Of a stretch of DNA of 64,000 nt, positions 8,982 to 22,675 are shown in pieces (position 1 is the stretch's first letter; each line of letters starts with the position of its first letter). The DNA lies in contig NZ_CP009520.1 of the NCBI RefSeq assembly GCF_000969905.1, positions 3,410,001 to 3,474,000 of the forward strand, written 5' to 3'. A model generated the notes under the pieces. It was not told the DNA's origin and made no database searches. It saw only the letters and a program-made list of their open reading frames with translations. Origin of the DNA: Methanosarcina vacuolata Z-761. Lineage in GTDB: Archaea > Halobacteriota > Methanosarcinia > Methanosarcinales > Methanosarcinaceae. Both the position numbers and the translations under genes were made by a program.

Positions 8982-9773
8982 TCATAGCTCTTTTTTCATA
9001 GCCTTTATCAGGGCTTCGAAGGTAAACTCTTCAGGGATCACGTCCGCATTGACACCATATTTTTTCAGGGTATTTCCTGTAGGCGTTCCTATAGCTCCTA
9101 CCACGGCCCTGCTGAGAGATTCTTTTATGGTTTCCTCTGCTCCCAGCTCTTTAGCATGCTTCATAAAGCCTTTAACCATCATCGAACTTGTAAAAGCAAA
9201 AGCATCCACTTCCCCTGCGAGCGTGCGCTCTATCAACTCTCTCTGGATCGCTCCTTCAGGAATACTGAGAGTGTATACGTGGGTCTCATAAACCGTAGCT
9301 CCGCACTTTTCAAGCCCTTCTATTAAGACTTTAGCCCCAAAAGAGCTCCTGGCAAGGTCCACCGTCTTTCCTGCGACCTCGGGACAGAGAGCTTCTACAA
9401 TTCCTTTGGAACTGTAATCTCCCGGCAAAAAAGAGTTGTCAATTCCTATTTTTATGAGTTCTTTTTCCGTATTAGGCCCGATGGCAATTACCTTGATTTT
9501 TTTAAGCGCTGTAATGAAATCTTTCTTTTCAGTTTCAGAAAGCTTGTCTAGAGTAAAACTTATTCCGTTTGCACTGGTAAAGACTACATAATCCGAAGAT
9601 CCCTCAAGGACTCTTTGGATAAAGGGCTCAAACCCTTCATCTTTTATGCCTTCAAGCTGGATCATGGAGGCATATAAGGGCTCAAAACCGTAATCTTGCG
9701 CAAGCGCCTCTGATTTTTCCCTGTAGCTTTCCGGCCTCATAATTGCGAGAACAGGTCTTTTTTCTTCTGCCAT
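8982..9773 (-). CDS. hemD: uroporphyrinogen-III synthase
   Basis: HemD closes the linear hydroxymethylbilane into uroporphyrinogen III, inverting ring D. The 263-residue length is normal. Family features include an N-terminal LAIMRPE, VVFTSANGISF, a central AIGPNTEKEL, SSKGIVEAL, DLARSSFGAKVL and a C-terminal domain with FAFTSSMMVKGF and AIGTPTGNTLKKYGV. It lies 40 bases downstream of cobA on the same strand, so the two probably form an operon supplying siroheme, cobalamin, F430 and haem precursors. hemD sequences are poorly conserved, but the SSx(V/M) and AIG.PT.. motifs and the cobA neighbour make the call secure. Confidence 0.9.
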   Translation of the reverse strand: MAEEKRPVLAIMRPESYREKSEALAQDYGFEPLYASMIQLEGIKDEGFEPFIQRVLEGSSDYVVFTSANGISFTLDKLSETEKKDFITALKKIKVIAIGPNTEKELIKIGIDNSFLPGDYSSKGIVEALCPEVAGKTVDLARSSFGAKVLIEGLEKCGATVYETHVYTLSIPEGAIQRELIERTLAGEVDAFAFTSSMMVKGFMKHAKELGAEETIKESLSRAVVGAIGTPTGNTLKKYGVNADVIPEEFTFEALIKAMKKEL

Positions 9774-9813
9774 ATTCCTCTCTCCTGTTATATCCCGTTA
9801 TTTCCGCGCCGGG

Positions 9814-10581
9814 TTAAAAGTCAGCTCCTGTCCGCTGTTCCCCGAGAATATCGTGCAGGCGTACAACATCCCCTACAACCGTAATAGCTGGAGCCTTTAC
9901 TTTCCTTTCTTCTGCTAGGCTGGCGATGTTTGCAAGGGTCCCTATAGTTACTCTCTGGTCGGCCCTGGTTCCTCTCTCAATGACTGCAACAGGAGTATCC
10001 GGGGCTTTGCCGTGCTTCATGAGTTCTTCTGCATTCCGGCCGAGCATCTTCACACCCATAAGGATTACAATTGTTCCGCCGAATTTTGCCAGGGTTTCCC
10101 AGTCAAGTCCGCTTTCTTCTTTTGTAGGATCTTCATGCCCTGTGATGAAAGTAACCATAGAGGTGCTTTCCCTGTGAGTTACAGGAATTCCGGCATAAGC
10201 AGGCACTGCTATCGCAGAAGTAATCCCAGGCACAACTTCAAACTCAATTCCTTCGGCTACAAGCACTTCGGCTTCTTCTCCGCCTCTTCCGAAGACATAG
10301 GGATCTCCTCCTTTAAGCCTGACTACCATCTTTCCTTCTTTTGCTTTCTGCACAAGCACTTCATTAATCTCAGCCTGGGTCATGGTATGGTTGCCGGCGT
10401 ATTTCCCAACATCAATTTTTTCCGCACTTGTCGGCATTGAGTCAAGAATAGCTTTTCCAGGAAGCTGGTCAAAAACAATTACTTCAGCACTGTCAATTAG
10501 CCGGCGGGCTTTCAGGGTAAGGAGCTCAGGGTCGCCTGGACCAGAACCCACAAGATAGACTTTTCCGTAATTTTCTGACAT
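9814..10581 (-). CDS. cobA: uroporphyrinogen-III C-methyltransferase (SUMT)
   Basis: SUMT adds methyl groups at C2 and C7 of uroporphyrinogen III using S-adenosylmethionine, giving precorrin-2, the branch point to siroheme, haem (Ahb route), cobalamin and F430. The 255 residues show the tetrapyrrole methylase hallmarks: VYLVGSGPGDPELLTLKA near the N-terminus, VVRLKGGDPYVFGRGGEE in the middle, EVVPGITSAIAVPAYAGIP, THR, and the C-terminal AVIERGTRADQR. Length fits the stand-alone SUMT rather than the CysG fusion. First gene of a cobA-hemD unit. Its ATG is preceded by AACCGTCGTCAC without a strong Shine-Dalgarno. Confidence 0.93.
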   Translation of the reverse strand: MSENYGKVYLVGSGPGDPELLTLKARRLIDSAEVIVFDQLPGKAILDSMPTSAEKIDVGKYAGNHTMTQAEINEVLVQKAKEGKMVVRLKGGDPYVFGRGGEEAEVLVAEGIEFEVVPGITSAIAVPAYAGIPVTHRESTSMVTFITGHEDPTKEESGLDWETLAKFGGTIVILMGVKMLGRNAEELMKHGKAPDTPVAVIERGTRADQRVTIGTLANIASLAEERKVKAPAITVVGDVVRLHDILGEQRTGADF

Positions 10582-10967
10582 GTGACGACGGTTCCTTTAT
10601 GTTTTTTGGATAGAAATGTGTAATCTGGAGAAGGTTAACGAGTTTTTAGAATATATAATATCCTGAAAATCAAGCCAGAAATAATGCACTTGAATCGCAC
10701 TTGTTTGTATTGTTGTACCTGTTTATCTTTGTGTTTGAAACTTAATATATCCAGAATCCCTGTATCCTTACTAACAACCTGAAAATTTTCAGCCATTTTG
10801 TTGTCATTTGCTGGAATCTGCAGTTTGGGGACATTATCAGAAGCATTTTTCCGAAATATTGTTTCACAAGTTATATGGAGTCTTATTCTTAATTGTATAT
10901 TTATATATTTATTATGTGACCTTTATTATATGACTTTAATCATTTTTTTTATATATTATGTTCTAAT

Positions 10968-11058
10968 GTATATGAAGTCGGTATATGAACTTTGTATATG
11001 AACTCGGTATATGAACTTTGTATATGAACTTTGTATATGAACTTTGTATATGAACTCA
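10968..11058 (+). repeat. seven tandem 13-bp repeats upstream of GH13 gene
   Basis: Seven head-to-tail units of GTATATGAAC(T/A)(T/C)(T/G/A), with the first unit GTATATGAAGTCG. The array fills exactly 91 bp and ends 54 bp before the annotated GTG. Every unit contains GTATATG, so the array may interfere with, or supply, TATA-like boxes. Confidence 0.85.
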
Positions 11059-11120
11059 AATGTACACTTTAATTCTAAAATATAAGCCATAGTTTCTAAA
11101 ATAATCAAGGAGTGGAAAAC

Positions 11121-12995
11121 TTGCCAAATGAACCTGAACTTCTGCCGCTCCATAAGCTTGGGGCACGGAAAGATGAACAAACTTTTGGGAAAATAAATTT
11201 TGGGCTTTTTTTACCAGGTATTTCGGAAGAGGGAGAATATGAACTCTTTGTGAGAGTTATTCATGAAAAGGACCAGTTCCTTCAGGATATACCTCCAATG
11301 GACTTTGAAATGGAACATTCGATAGACCCAGATTACGGGGACTACTGGTCTGCAACGATAAATATTGAAGCTAAAGATAAGCTAAAGCCATTTTCTGCGT
11401 GGGGAACCCCTGGAAAATATGTCTATCGATATTGCCTTAAAACTCCAAAAAATCCAGAGCTTATTGACTGGATTATCGACCCCTTTGCCAGGGAATTCGG
11501 GGTTGGGAAATTATCTGCTTTCACTCTCGGGTACGAACACTATACGTGGGACAAAAATGAACTGGAATGGAAAACCCCTTTCATAAATGACATTGTCCTT
11601 TACGAACTCATGATCAACGAGTTTGGGGATGATATAAAAGGGACGATTGACCATCTGGATTACCTCGCAGACCTCGGAATTAATTGTATAGAACTGATGC
11701 CTCTTTCAAACGTTGAGAAAAGGATAGACTGGGGATTTGCACCGATTGGGTATTTCGGGGTGGACGAACGTTTCGGAAATCGAAAAGATATGCAAGAATT
11801 GATCGATAAGGCTCACCAGAAAGGCATCGCGGTCATAGTAGATTCGGTTTACGCACATACAAGCCATCTTTTTCCGTATTACTATGTTTACAACCAACTT
11901 GGATACCCTCAGAATGAAAATCCCTTCATGGGCCCTTTTGCTGAAAACGCTTTTGGAATAAGTACAGACTTTAATCAGAAATTTACCAGGGATTTCTTTT
12001 TAACAGTCAACAATCACTGGCTTGACCGTTATCATGTAGATGGTTTTAGATACGACTACGTTCCCGGTTACTGGCTGGAGAATGAGGAAAATGGCTACAC
12101 CAAACTTGTAAGGGATACATACCAGCTTGTTAAGGCAAAAAAAGGCTCTTCTGATCACTGGCAGCGATTTTTTGAAGGAGAGTTTGTAAACCTAATCCAG
12201 TGCGCTGAGCAGCTTCAGAAACCTGTTGAAATCCTGAATAAAACCTATAGTAACTGTACCTGGCAAAACGAAACCCTGGATGCGGCCAGAGGAATATATG
12301 GAAATTGTGAAAAATTGACCAAGCTTGGTTCCCTCTTCGGACTCTCAGGCTATCCAGGAGAAATTCCGAACAATGGAGATAAGATTACAAAAACCGCTCT
12401 TCAGTATCTGGAAAATCACGATCATTCCCGGTTTATCTGTAATTTTGGAACAATAGCCAGTGATAATGAGCTTTTGAAGGAAGGCTATCGCGCCCTCTGG
12501 TATAAGGTACAGCCTTATCTGATAGGCATGTTTGCAGCAAAGGGCATTCCAATGTTATGGCAGGGGCAAGAGTTTGGGGAAAACTACTGGCTTCCTCAAG
12601 AAGGATGGGGAAGAGTGCTTTTGTACAGACCTGTGCGCTGGGAATATTTTTATACGTCTGAAGGTCGGTCCCTAGTTAATCTTGTCAGGAGACTGGTTAA
12701 GCTTCGCAGGAATAACCCTCAGTTTACCAGAGGAGAGCATTATTTCTACAATGATTATACCTTATATCAGTCCCGAAATGTCATGATGTTTTCCCGGACT
12801 TACAAAGGTGTTTTCAGCCTGGTTGCATTGAACTTCGGAGCCCAGGATCAGGTGGTTTATTTCAAGTTTCCATCTAATGGTAATTACCGGGAAGAACTTC
12901 ATGGTCAGGATAATTTAAAAGGGGTTTCTGCAGGAAAGGACGTACAGCTTAGCATTCCCAGCAACTATGGAAAAATATGGACATTGGCAGTTTGA
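11121..12995 (+). CDS. glycoside hydrolase family 13 (alpha-amylase superfamily) protein
   Basis: A 624-residue GH13 enzyme acting on alpha-glucans; exact specificity is not clear. It has an N-terminal beta-sandwich (about 1-150), then the catalytic barrel with all four GH13 regions: DSVYAHTS (region I), GFRYDYV with the nucleophile Asp (II), a candidate acid Glu in KPVEILN (III) and YLENHDHS (IV). A C-terminal beta domain follows. The N-terminal domain plus barrel resembles branching enzymes and maltooligosyl-trehalose hydrolases. Start choice: an open GTG exists at 11112, but the Shine-Dalgarno AAGGAG (11107-11112) overlaps it and sits 8 bases before a TTG at 11121, which I take as the start. 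It lacks a signal peptide, so it is probably cytoplasmic. No linked glycogen genes. Confidence 0.85.
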   Translation: MPNEPELLPLHKLGARKDEQTFGKINFGLFLPGISEEGEYELFVRVIHEKDQFLQDIPPMDFEMEHSIDPDYGDYWSATINIEAKDKLKPFSAWGTPGKYVYRYCLKTPKNPELIDWIIDPFAREFGVGKLSAFTLGYEHYTWDKNELEWKTPFINDIVLYELMINEFGDDIKGTIDHLDYLADLGINCIELMPLSNVEKRIDWGFAPIGYFGVDERFGNRKDMQELIDKAHQKGIAVIVDSVYAHTSHLFPYYYVYNQLGYPQNENPFMGPFAENAFGISTDFNQKFTRDFFLTVNNHWLDRYHVDGFRYDYVPGYWLENEENGYTKLVRDTYQLVKAKKGSSDHWQRFFEGEFVNLIQCAEQLQKPVEILNKTYSNCTWQNETLDAARGIYGNCEKLTKLGSLFGLSGYPGEIPNNGDKITKTALQYLENHDHSRFICNFGTIASDNELLKEGYRALWYKVQPYLIGMFAAKGIPMLWQGQEFGENYWLPQEGWGRVLLYRPVRWEYFYTSEGRSLVNLVRRLVKLRRNNPQFTRGEHYFYNDYTLYQSRNVMMFSRTYKGVFSLVALNFGAQDQVVYFKFPSNGNYREELHGQDNLKGVSAGKDVQLSIPSNYGKIWTLAV

Positions 12996-13146
12996 GACAT
13001 ATGCAGACATAAACATCTTTCTGAAGATGGATATTAAATATAAACAATTTTAATTCACGATGGGTTTCTCGGATACATTAGGTGGTAATTAATAAATACC
13101 TCTTGAGCACTAGTGAATTCAACATTTGAGTACTAGTGAGTTCAAC

Positions 13147-14064
13147 ATGCTTCGTATAATTTTTCTTGGTACTGGAGGTTCTCTTCCAACCCGCAACAGA
13201 AACCCATCGGCAGTAATGGTTAATAGGGAAGGAGAGCTTATCCTGTTCGACTGTGGAGAAGGAACCCAGCAGCAGATGATGAGGGCAAAGACAGGGATGA
13301 TGAACCTGTCCTCTATTTTTGTCAGTCATTTCCATGCGGACCATTTTCTGGGAATTCCTGGCCTGATCCAGACTATGTCTTTTATGGGAAGGAAAGACCC
13401 CCTTCTGATTTATGGCCCTGAGGGAACAAGGGAATTTACTGAGCTTTTTAAAGCCCTTGGCTACTTCAACCTTAAGTACGAAGTCCAGGGCATCCAGTTG
13501 AAACCCGGAGATGTTGTTGAAAGAGAACAATATGTGATCCGGGCTTTAAAAACCGAACACAGCATCTCAAGCCTCGGATACGCCCTTATAGAAAAACCTC
13601 GCCCAGGGCGTTTCAACAGGGAAAAGGCGATAGAACTGGGGATTCCTCCAGGTCCTCTTTTCGCAAAATTGCAAAAAGGAAACAAGGTAGAAGTCAATGG
13701 AAAGACCGTAAAACCTGAGGATGTAATGGGGAATTTACGGCCGGGGCGAACTGTTGTATATAGTGGAGATACCAGGCCCTGCAAGCCCGTTCTCGAAGCC
13801 AGCCGGGATGCAGATGTGCTGATACATGACGGAAGTTTTGCGGACGATATGGCAGATTGGGCTGAAGAGTCAAAACATTCGACAGCAGGAGAAGTTGCAG
13901 CTCTTGCAAAGGAGGCAAAAGTCAGGAGTTTGGTCCTTACCCATATCAGCTCCCGGTATACTGATGATGTTGAACCTCTTCTGACCGATTCGAAGAAAGT
14001 GTTTGAAAATGTAATTATAGCCGAAGACCTGATGGAAATTGAAGTCCCGTACATGTCGAAATAA
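13147..14064 (+). CDS. rnz: ribonuclease Z (tRNA 3' endonuclease)
   Basis: RNase Z cuts the 3' trailer from precursor tRNAs. The 305-residue protein shows the ELAC1-type metallo-beta-lactamase fold: MLRIIFLGTGGSLPT at the N-terminus, the zinc motif SHFHADHFLG, the exosite-like GRFNREKAIELGIPPGPLF segment, VVYSGDTRPC and the C-terminal histidine in LTHIS. The frame is open from a TTG at 13126, but the ATG at 13147 matches the family start. The upstream sequence holds a direct repeat, GAGCACTAGTGAATTCAACAT followed by a near copy that runs into the ATG, so the true leader was partly duplicated. Confidence 0.93.
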   Translation: MLRIIFLGTGGSLPTRNRNPSAVMVNREGELILFDCGEGTQQQMMRAKTGMMNLSSIFVSHFHADHFLGIPGLIQTMSFMGRKDPLLIYGPEGTREFTELFKALGYFNLKYEVQGIQLKPGDVVEREQYVIRALKTEHSISSLGYALIEKPRPGRFNREKAIELGIPPGPLFAKLQKGNKVEVNGKTVKPEDVMGNLRPGRTVVYSGDTRPCKPVLEASRDADVLIHDGSFADDMADWAEESKHSTAGEVAALAKEAKVRSLVLTHISSRYTDDVEPLLTDSKKVFENVIIAEDLMEIEVPYMSK

Positions 14065-14087
14065 GGCTTAACTCTTATATTCAAAAT

Positions 14088-14245
14088 GGCTCTTCGCTGT
14101 TTTGTATGGGTTGAAAATAATTGTTTAGTTAGAAAGCATTGAGATCAAAATTCAAAGTACCTTCCAAAAAGACTCTAAATGGCCTTTAGAGAAAGACTAA
14201 AAAATTTCCAAAGATATACACCCGGACGTTTTAGTGAAAAGAAGT
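14088..14245. mobile_element. degenerate copy of GGCTCTTCG-ended element (B-type)
   Basis: The left 66 bases (GGCTCTTCGCTGTTTTGTAT, then GGGTTGAAAATAATTGTTTA and onward) match the element at 49844-50022 almost exactly. The right end is decayed: only AGTGAAAAGAAG at about 14233-14244 resembles the expected AGTGAAGAGCC. Non-coding. Confidence 0.5.
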
Positions 14246-14285
14246 TGTCGCAGATATAATCTGCCCACAACAGAATTAGAATAGT

Positions 14286-14546
14286 TTAGACGAGAGTCCA
14301 ATCCAGTTTTTTATTTTCGGCATCGTAAAGTGTCACCTGCATGGTTTTGTCTTCGACTTCATAGACAGGCCTGATACCTAAATAAAGAGTGTCTCCATGA
14401 TTAATATTGAGTTCACCATTCACTCTTCCGAAGTATACTCTACCTTTTGTACCATTTTCTTCTACTGTTATACCTTTCCACACAAGGTTTTGAATTACAT
14501 TTACAACTTTACACTCAAACCGGTCGACTTCACGTATCTCATTCAT
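14286..14546 (-). CDS. small hypothetical protein, predicted beta-rich domain
   Basis: An 86-residue protein with a well-formed start: AAAAGGGATCCCC precedes the ATG. The sequence alternates polar and hydrophobic residues in short segments (KVVNVIQNLVWKGITVEE, GRVYFGRVNGEL, TLYLGIRPVYEV, QVTLYDAENK), which suggests a compact beta barrel or PilZ/OB-like fold; this is inference only. No Cys pairs, signal peptide or membrane segment. It is isolated, with a MITE remnant on one side and 550 non-coding bases on the other. Function unknown. Confidence 0.6.
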   Translation of the reverse strand: MNEIREVDRFECKVVNVIQNLVWKGITVEENGTKGRVYFGRVNGELNINHGDTLYLGIRPVYEVEDKTMQVTLYDAENKKLDWTLV

Positions 14547-15099
14547 GGGGATCCCTTTTAATTATTATTTAAGATATGGTGACTCAGTACCAAAATCCAG
14601 TGATAAACGTGAAATTGAAAATCACTAGACTTTATAATTGGTTATAATCCATTAAATACGTCCTCTCGATGGAAGTCTTTCGATATCAAATATTGAGTTT
14701 GATTGAAGAACGAATTCTTCCTGCAAGTTCATGATTTCAATCGAAAAATACAAAAATCACTAGATTTTGGACCAGAGTCGATATGGTTAAGAGTTTATAA
14801 AACTCGTTCCGTTAGAAAATAACGATTTTTATACATAAAATTATTCCTGTTCTTCATAAAGAAGAAAAATATGTAAAAGTGTTATACTGAAGCAGGTAAA
14901 AGCATTACATTAAAGCAAGTAAAAGTATCATACCGAAAGCAGGTAAAACACTGGTACTCTAAAAAGCTAGATATTAAAAACAATTATTTTTTAAAATTAT
15001 TTTTTAAAATTAGTTTTTAAAGTTAGCAATCAAAAAGTCGGTACTTATTTTAAAGTACCTTAAAATTTCATAATTTAGCAGTAATGTACCTCCTTCGGA
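14547..15099. other. non-coding stretch with short tandem repeats
   Basis: No gene. About three degenerate 26-bp units of the form GAAGCAGGTAAAAGCATTACA lie at 14872-14950, and a smaller AATTATTTTTTAAA repeat at 14982-15022 follows. Confidence 0.5.
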
Positions 15100-16218
15100 T
15101 CAAACGTAAAGCTCAGAAGGGCCTTGAGGTGTGTCTTTCCTGCCAAGTTTTGCAAGCGCATTTTCAAGATCCTTGTTTGTTACTATTTCACGCTCTTCTA
15201 TAATTGCCTGGTGAAGAGCAGTTTTTAAAACCTTTTCAACAAGGTCTCTGCCCGAAAGTCCATTTGCTTTCTTTGCAAGTGCCCGGAAGTTACAGTCCTC
15301 TACCTGCAATGGGAAGGTTTTTACATTTGACTCGAATATCATGATGACTTCTTCTTCTCCAGGAAGAACAAACTCAATTTCTTCTTCGAACCTGCTTCTT
15401 ATAGCTGAGTCCAGGGAATAGATCCTGTTTGTAGAGCAGATAGTACATACTCCATCGCGTTCTACTATGCCATCCATTTCGGTCAGAAGAGCGTTTACAA
15501 TTTCACTAACATCTCCTCTCAACTCCTGGAATTTTCGATCCAGGGCTATGGCATCGAGCTCGTCAATAAAGATTATACAGGGAGCCATCTCTTCTGCTCG
15601 GTCATAAAGCTGATGAATCTGGCGGGCTCCATCTCCCACATATTCCCCTATCAGCTGTGTAGCTTTAACAGGAATGATGGGGACATCGGTTTTGTTCGCA
15701 AGACCCTTTGCAAGCATGGTCTTTCCGGTGCCGGAAGGCCCGAAAAAGAGGATATTTCTTGGCGCCCATTTCCCAAAGCGTTCGGGCTCTTCAAGGAAAC
15801 GTTCAATCAGCCTGCACTTTTGCTTTGCAAGTTCCTGCCCGATTATGTCTTCAAATTTAACGCTACTCTTTATTTCTGCCGAGGAGGGAAGCCCATTTTC
15901 TTCTTCAGTTACAATAATTGAGGTTGAAGTTCCTATTATGGATTCTGCAGGTTCCACATCTATGATACGGTAAGCAAAATCCGGGAACATCCGCCGATCA
16001 AAGAGATAATCTCCTTTACGAGCAACATATCCATTCCACTGTTCTCGGGCATAGAATTCAAAAACATCCCGATTTTCAATAACAGGATATTCGTCCATCA
16101 TGCCGCTTAACGGATAACCTTCAGGCTTCAGAATCAGAAGCTCAGAGGTAGATCTCCCAAACTCGGTATTACTTTCATGAGTCTTTTTCGCGTTCACTCT
16201 TTGTGAGACTGGTCGCAC
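15100..16218 (-). CDS. AAA family ATPase with unique N-terminal domain
   Basis: A 372-residue single-ring AAA+ ATPase. Residues 1-115 form an uncharacterised N-domain. From about 118 (SVKFEDIIGQELAKQKCRLI) the AAA module follows: Walker A FFGPSGTGKT, pore-loop-like YVGDGARQI, Walker B IIFIDELDAIA, sensor-1 region CSTNR, and the second region of homology SAIRSRFEEEIEF, then the small lid domain (LSGRDLVEKVL). Close in organisation to Cdc48/proteasome-activating-like archaeal AAA proteins but with only one ring and no protease. The start is a GTG; a second GTG nine codons on or the ATG pair near residue 40 are alternatives. Substrate unknown; no operon partner. Confidence 0.82.
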   Translation of the reverse strand: MRPVSQRVNAKKTHESNTEFGRSTSELLILKPEGYPLSGMMDEYPVIENRDVFEFYAREQWNGYVARKGDYLFDRRMFPDFAYRIIDVEPAESIIGTSTSIIVTEEENGLPSSAEIKSSVKFEDIIGQELAKQKCRLIERFLEEPERFGKWAPRNILFFGPSGTGKTMLAKGLANKTDVPIIPVKATQLIGEYVGDGARQIHQLYDRAEEMAPCIIFIDELDAIALDRKFQELRGDVSEIVNALLTEMDGIVERDGVCTICSTNRIYSLDSAIRSRFEEEIEFVLPGEEEVIMIFESNVKTFPLQVEDCNFRALAKKANGLSGRDLVEKVLKTALHQAIIEEREIVTNKDLENALAKLGRKDTPQGPSELYV

Positions 16219-16714
16219 TTTGTAATCAACTCGAATACTTTTCTATGCCTCTATAGTACTATAGTACTATAGTACTCAGAAGAGCTAATAAAATTAACCC
16301 CATAAACAAGGCAAAATATTCGACTGCGAAAGGCTCGCTCACTTTATGAAGATGAGAAAGGTCTTCTAAAAGCCCTGTCTTTAAGTTGCTCCTGGAGTAA
16401 CTATCGGGTTAGGTTTCTTTTCAGGATTCAGGTAATTGTTATATATTCAGATATTCAATGTAACAATGTATAAATCCTGTAGAACCCCATATAAGTGTAA
16501 AATATTTATATGAGTAGCCAAATAGGTTATTTGTTGTTTGAAATATGTTTGAATTAATGGTTGTGTAATATAACATATAACAGGCTTTCTAAAGATTCTG
16601 ATATTAGAATTTTGAGGTTGTGTTTCTATTATAGTACACATGAAGGTCTGATGTAAAAGACAAAGCTAATATATAAGGTAAATAATATAAAACTTATAAT
16701 TATTGAATGAAACG
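16219..16714. other. non-coding stretch with ATAGTACT repeats
   Basis: No gene. A short perfect repeat of CTATAGTA units lies at 16251-16276. The rest is AT-rich, without coding signal, up to the MITE at 16715. Confidence 0.45.
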
Positions 16715-16816
16715 GGCTCTTCGCTATTACGTATGGATAAGATGATTTTCAACTCAAGACCGCATCGGTTTTCATAAGAATATTATGAGAATATCCACAC
16801 AAAACAACGAAGAGCC
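16715..16816 (-). mobile_element. 102-bp MITE (A-type, GGCTCTTCG ends) with perfect 8-bp target duplication
   Basis: Ends GGCTCTTCG...CGAAGAGCC with about 25-bp imperfect terminal inverted repeats. The flanks carry the perfect direct repeat ATGAAACG (16707-16714 and 16817-16824). In reverse complement it aligns over its whole 102 bp with the copy at 39658-39759. It has no coding capacity. An 8-bp duplication fits mobilisation by an IS1-like transposase (family knowledge, inference). Confidence 0.85.
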
Positions 16817-17019
16817 ATGAAACGTATGTTCAAACTGTTTGAAAATCTATCAATAATGTTGAGTAAATTACCTGACTAATATATTTATGTATAGAATATT
16901 TAGAGATCAAGTATTAAATTAGCAGCAATAAATATTATGTCGGTAATACAGCAGACTAACGACTTAAAAATGTAGTGCCTAATTAAGGCCAGTTTCAGAG
17001 TATGATTTTTATGTTTACT

Positions 17020-17199
17020 ATGGAGAACACGGAAGGTTTCGACCAGAAAACTCTTGATAAGATGAATGCTGAAGTCAAGAAAACTATGAGCAAGCACGAT
17101 CCTAAATCGAAAGATTACAAAAAGTTATTCGAGCAGGTTGAAGACCAGATCTTCGACAAATATTGTTCTGAGGTATTTAGACCCTCTCTCAAACTTTAA
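17020..17199 (+). CDS. small charged hypothetical protein
   Basis: A 59-residue protein, or 65 residues if the ATG at 17002 is used. I prefer the third ATG (MENTEGFDQKTLDKMNAEV), since the first six residues are hydrophobic and unlike the rest. It is helical and highly charged (KKTMSKHDPKSKDYKKLFEQVEDQIFDKY), without Cys motifs or membrane segments. A T-rich stretch follows the stop and could terminate transcription. Function unknown. Its codon use resembles that of true genes in the window, which is the main support. Confidence 0.55.
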   Translation: MENTEGFDQKTLDKMNAEVKKTMSKHDPKSKDYKKLFEQVEDQIFDKYCSEVFRPSLKL

Positions 17200-17656
17200 T
17201 AATTTACCTTTTTGGATTTAATTGCTAATTAAATCCAAAACGACAAATTCTTTTTTTTATTTTGCTTGATGAATCCATATTAATAAGTTGATATTTTTAT
17301 AGTCTATAATTTAGTAATTTTTTAATAGCCATTTCTTTTTTGTAAGTTAAGATTTTATTCAGGCGTCTTTTTTGAGGATTACTAATGATTCTTCAGTCCC
17401 AACTTTTGAGACGTTAAGTTCTTTCATCAGATCTTCGTTTACCTTCTCACATTACCCCATTGTACAAAACACCCGGTTACCAACCATGAAAAAAGAGAAG
17501 GAAAAAGTAATGGAAAGAAGAGAAGGAAAAAGTACCAGAATATAAACAGAGAAAACAAAATAGAACTATCAACGTAAAATTGTCACTGGAAAAAGACATA
17601 AAATTAATCAAAAACCAATTAAAAACAGATCATGAAAAGTAAAGTATTATAAGGTG
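17200..17656. other. stretch downstream of 5S rRNA, possible coding remnant
   Basis: No intact gene. On the minus strand at about 17362-17448 a frame reads EKVNEDLMKELNVSKVG and continues to a TGA, with natural codon use but only about 30 codons. It may be the tail of a lost gene. Two local repeats, GAAGAGAAGGAAAAAGTA, follow at 17500-17535. Confidence 0.35.
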
Positions 17657-17778
17657 AGTATGGCAGCGATCCAGAGTTCCCGAAGGCTCGCACACTTCAG
17701 TACAGTAAGGAACGCGGGCAGGCTTATCTACTGTGTTCGGGATGGGTACAGGAGTTACACTGCCGCTATGGCCGCCAG
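17657..17778 (-). rRNA. rrf: 5S ribosomal RNA
   Basis: The minus strand reads the typical archaeal 5S: GGCGGCCATAGCGGCAGTG at the 5' end, then ACTCCTGTACCCATCCCGAA, and CGAGCCTTCGGGAACTCTGG followed by ATCGCTGCCATAC at the 3' end. The ends can pair to close the molecule. It is the last gene of the 16S-23S-5S unit; boundaries are accurate to a few bases. Confidence 0.93.
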
Positions 17779-17806
17779 ACTCAACCTATAAGTGGGATTA
17801 TGAAAT

Positions 17807-17834
17807 GAAGTCATGTATAGTGCTGCATACTGGA
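17807..17834 (-). other. 23S precursor processing stem, 3' arm
   Basis: GAAGTCATGTATAG...TGCATACTGGA is complementary to 20779-20807, with about 27 of 29 positions paired. It flanks the 23S rRNA, as expected of the stem cut by the archaeal tRNA-splicing-type endonuclease during pre-rRNA maturation. Confidence 0.75.
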
Positions 17835-17842
17835 TTTCGCCT

Positions 17843-20770
<2,928 letters not shown>

Positions 20771-20778
20771 AGAAAGCG

Positions 20779-20807
20779 TCCAGTATACAGCACCTATACA
20801 TGACTTC
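20779..20807 (-). other. 23S precursor processing stem, 5' arm
   Basis: Partner of 17807-17834 (see there). The 177-220 bp spacer between 16S and 23S contains only this arm and the 16S 3' arm; no tRNA-Ala is visible in it. Confidence 0.7.
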
Positions 20808-20924
20808 ATGTACCTGCGTGTCAACGCAGGCAATCCGCCCTTCCCCGAAAATTTACTTTCCGGGTGCATTTGATGAGTTTGAGTTGATCATGAGATTATG
20901 ATCGATGATTTTAATGGTGAGGAT

Positions 20925-20955
20925 TTTGTTCGGTTTATCGGCATCTGGGCAGTGG
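20925..20955 (-). other. 16S precursor processing stem, 3' arm
   Basis: GAGGATTTTGTTCGGTTTA...CTGGG on the plus strand is complementary to the CCCAG...AACCGAACCGACAAAATCCTC stretch at 22558-22588. The two arms enclose the 16S gene and form the usual pre-16S stem. Confidence 0.7.
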
Positions 20956-20966
20956 GTTTTTTGCTT

Positions 20967-22444
<1,478 letters not shown>

Positions 22445-22557
22445 TGTTAATGTATCGCACACTTCAAAATAAAGGTCTTGGTCGCAGAAACTTGCACTAA
22501 CAACTATCAATTCAGTTATTTCAGTTTCGCGATGATATGTTATGAAAACTCTCACCG

Positions 22558-22588
22558 CCCAGAATTAACCGAACCGACAAAATCCTCG
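22558..22588 (-). other. 16S precursor processing stem, 5' arm
   Basis: Partner of 20925-20955: the sequence is complementary over about 25 positions with small bulges, as expected for a bulge-helix-bulge substrate. Confidence 0.7.
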
Positions 22589-22675
22589 TCAGTCAGGAAA
22601 CAACTCCTGACTCCATTATAAATGAATCGTAATTGCTGCATTTATGATGCAGGAAATTATAGTTATGTGCTCATA

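Noticed and set aside
20808-20924. tRNA gene in the 16S-23S spacer
   Set aside because: No cloverleaf, TTC arm or CCA-type end could be recognised; only processing-stem sequence is present.
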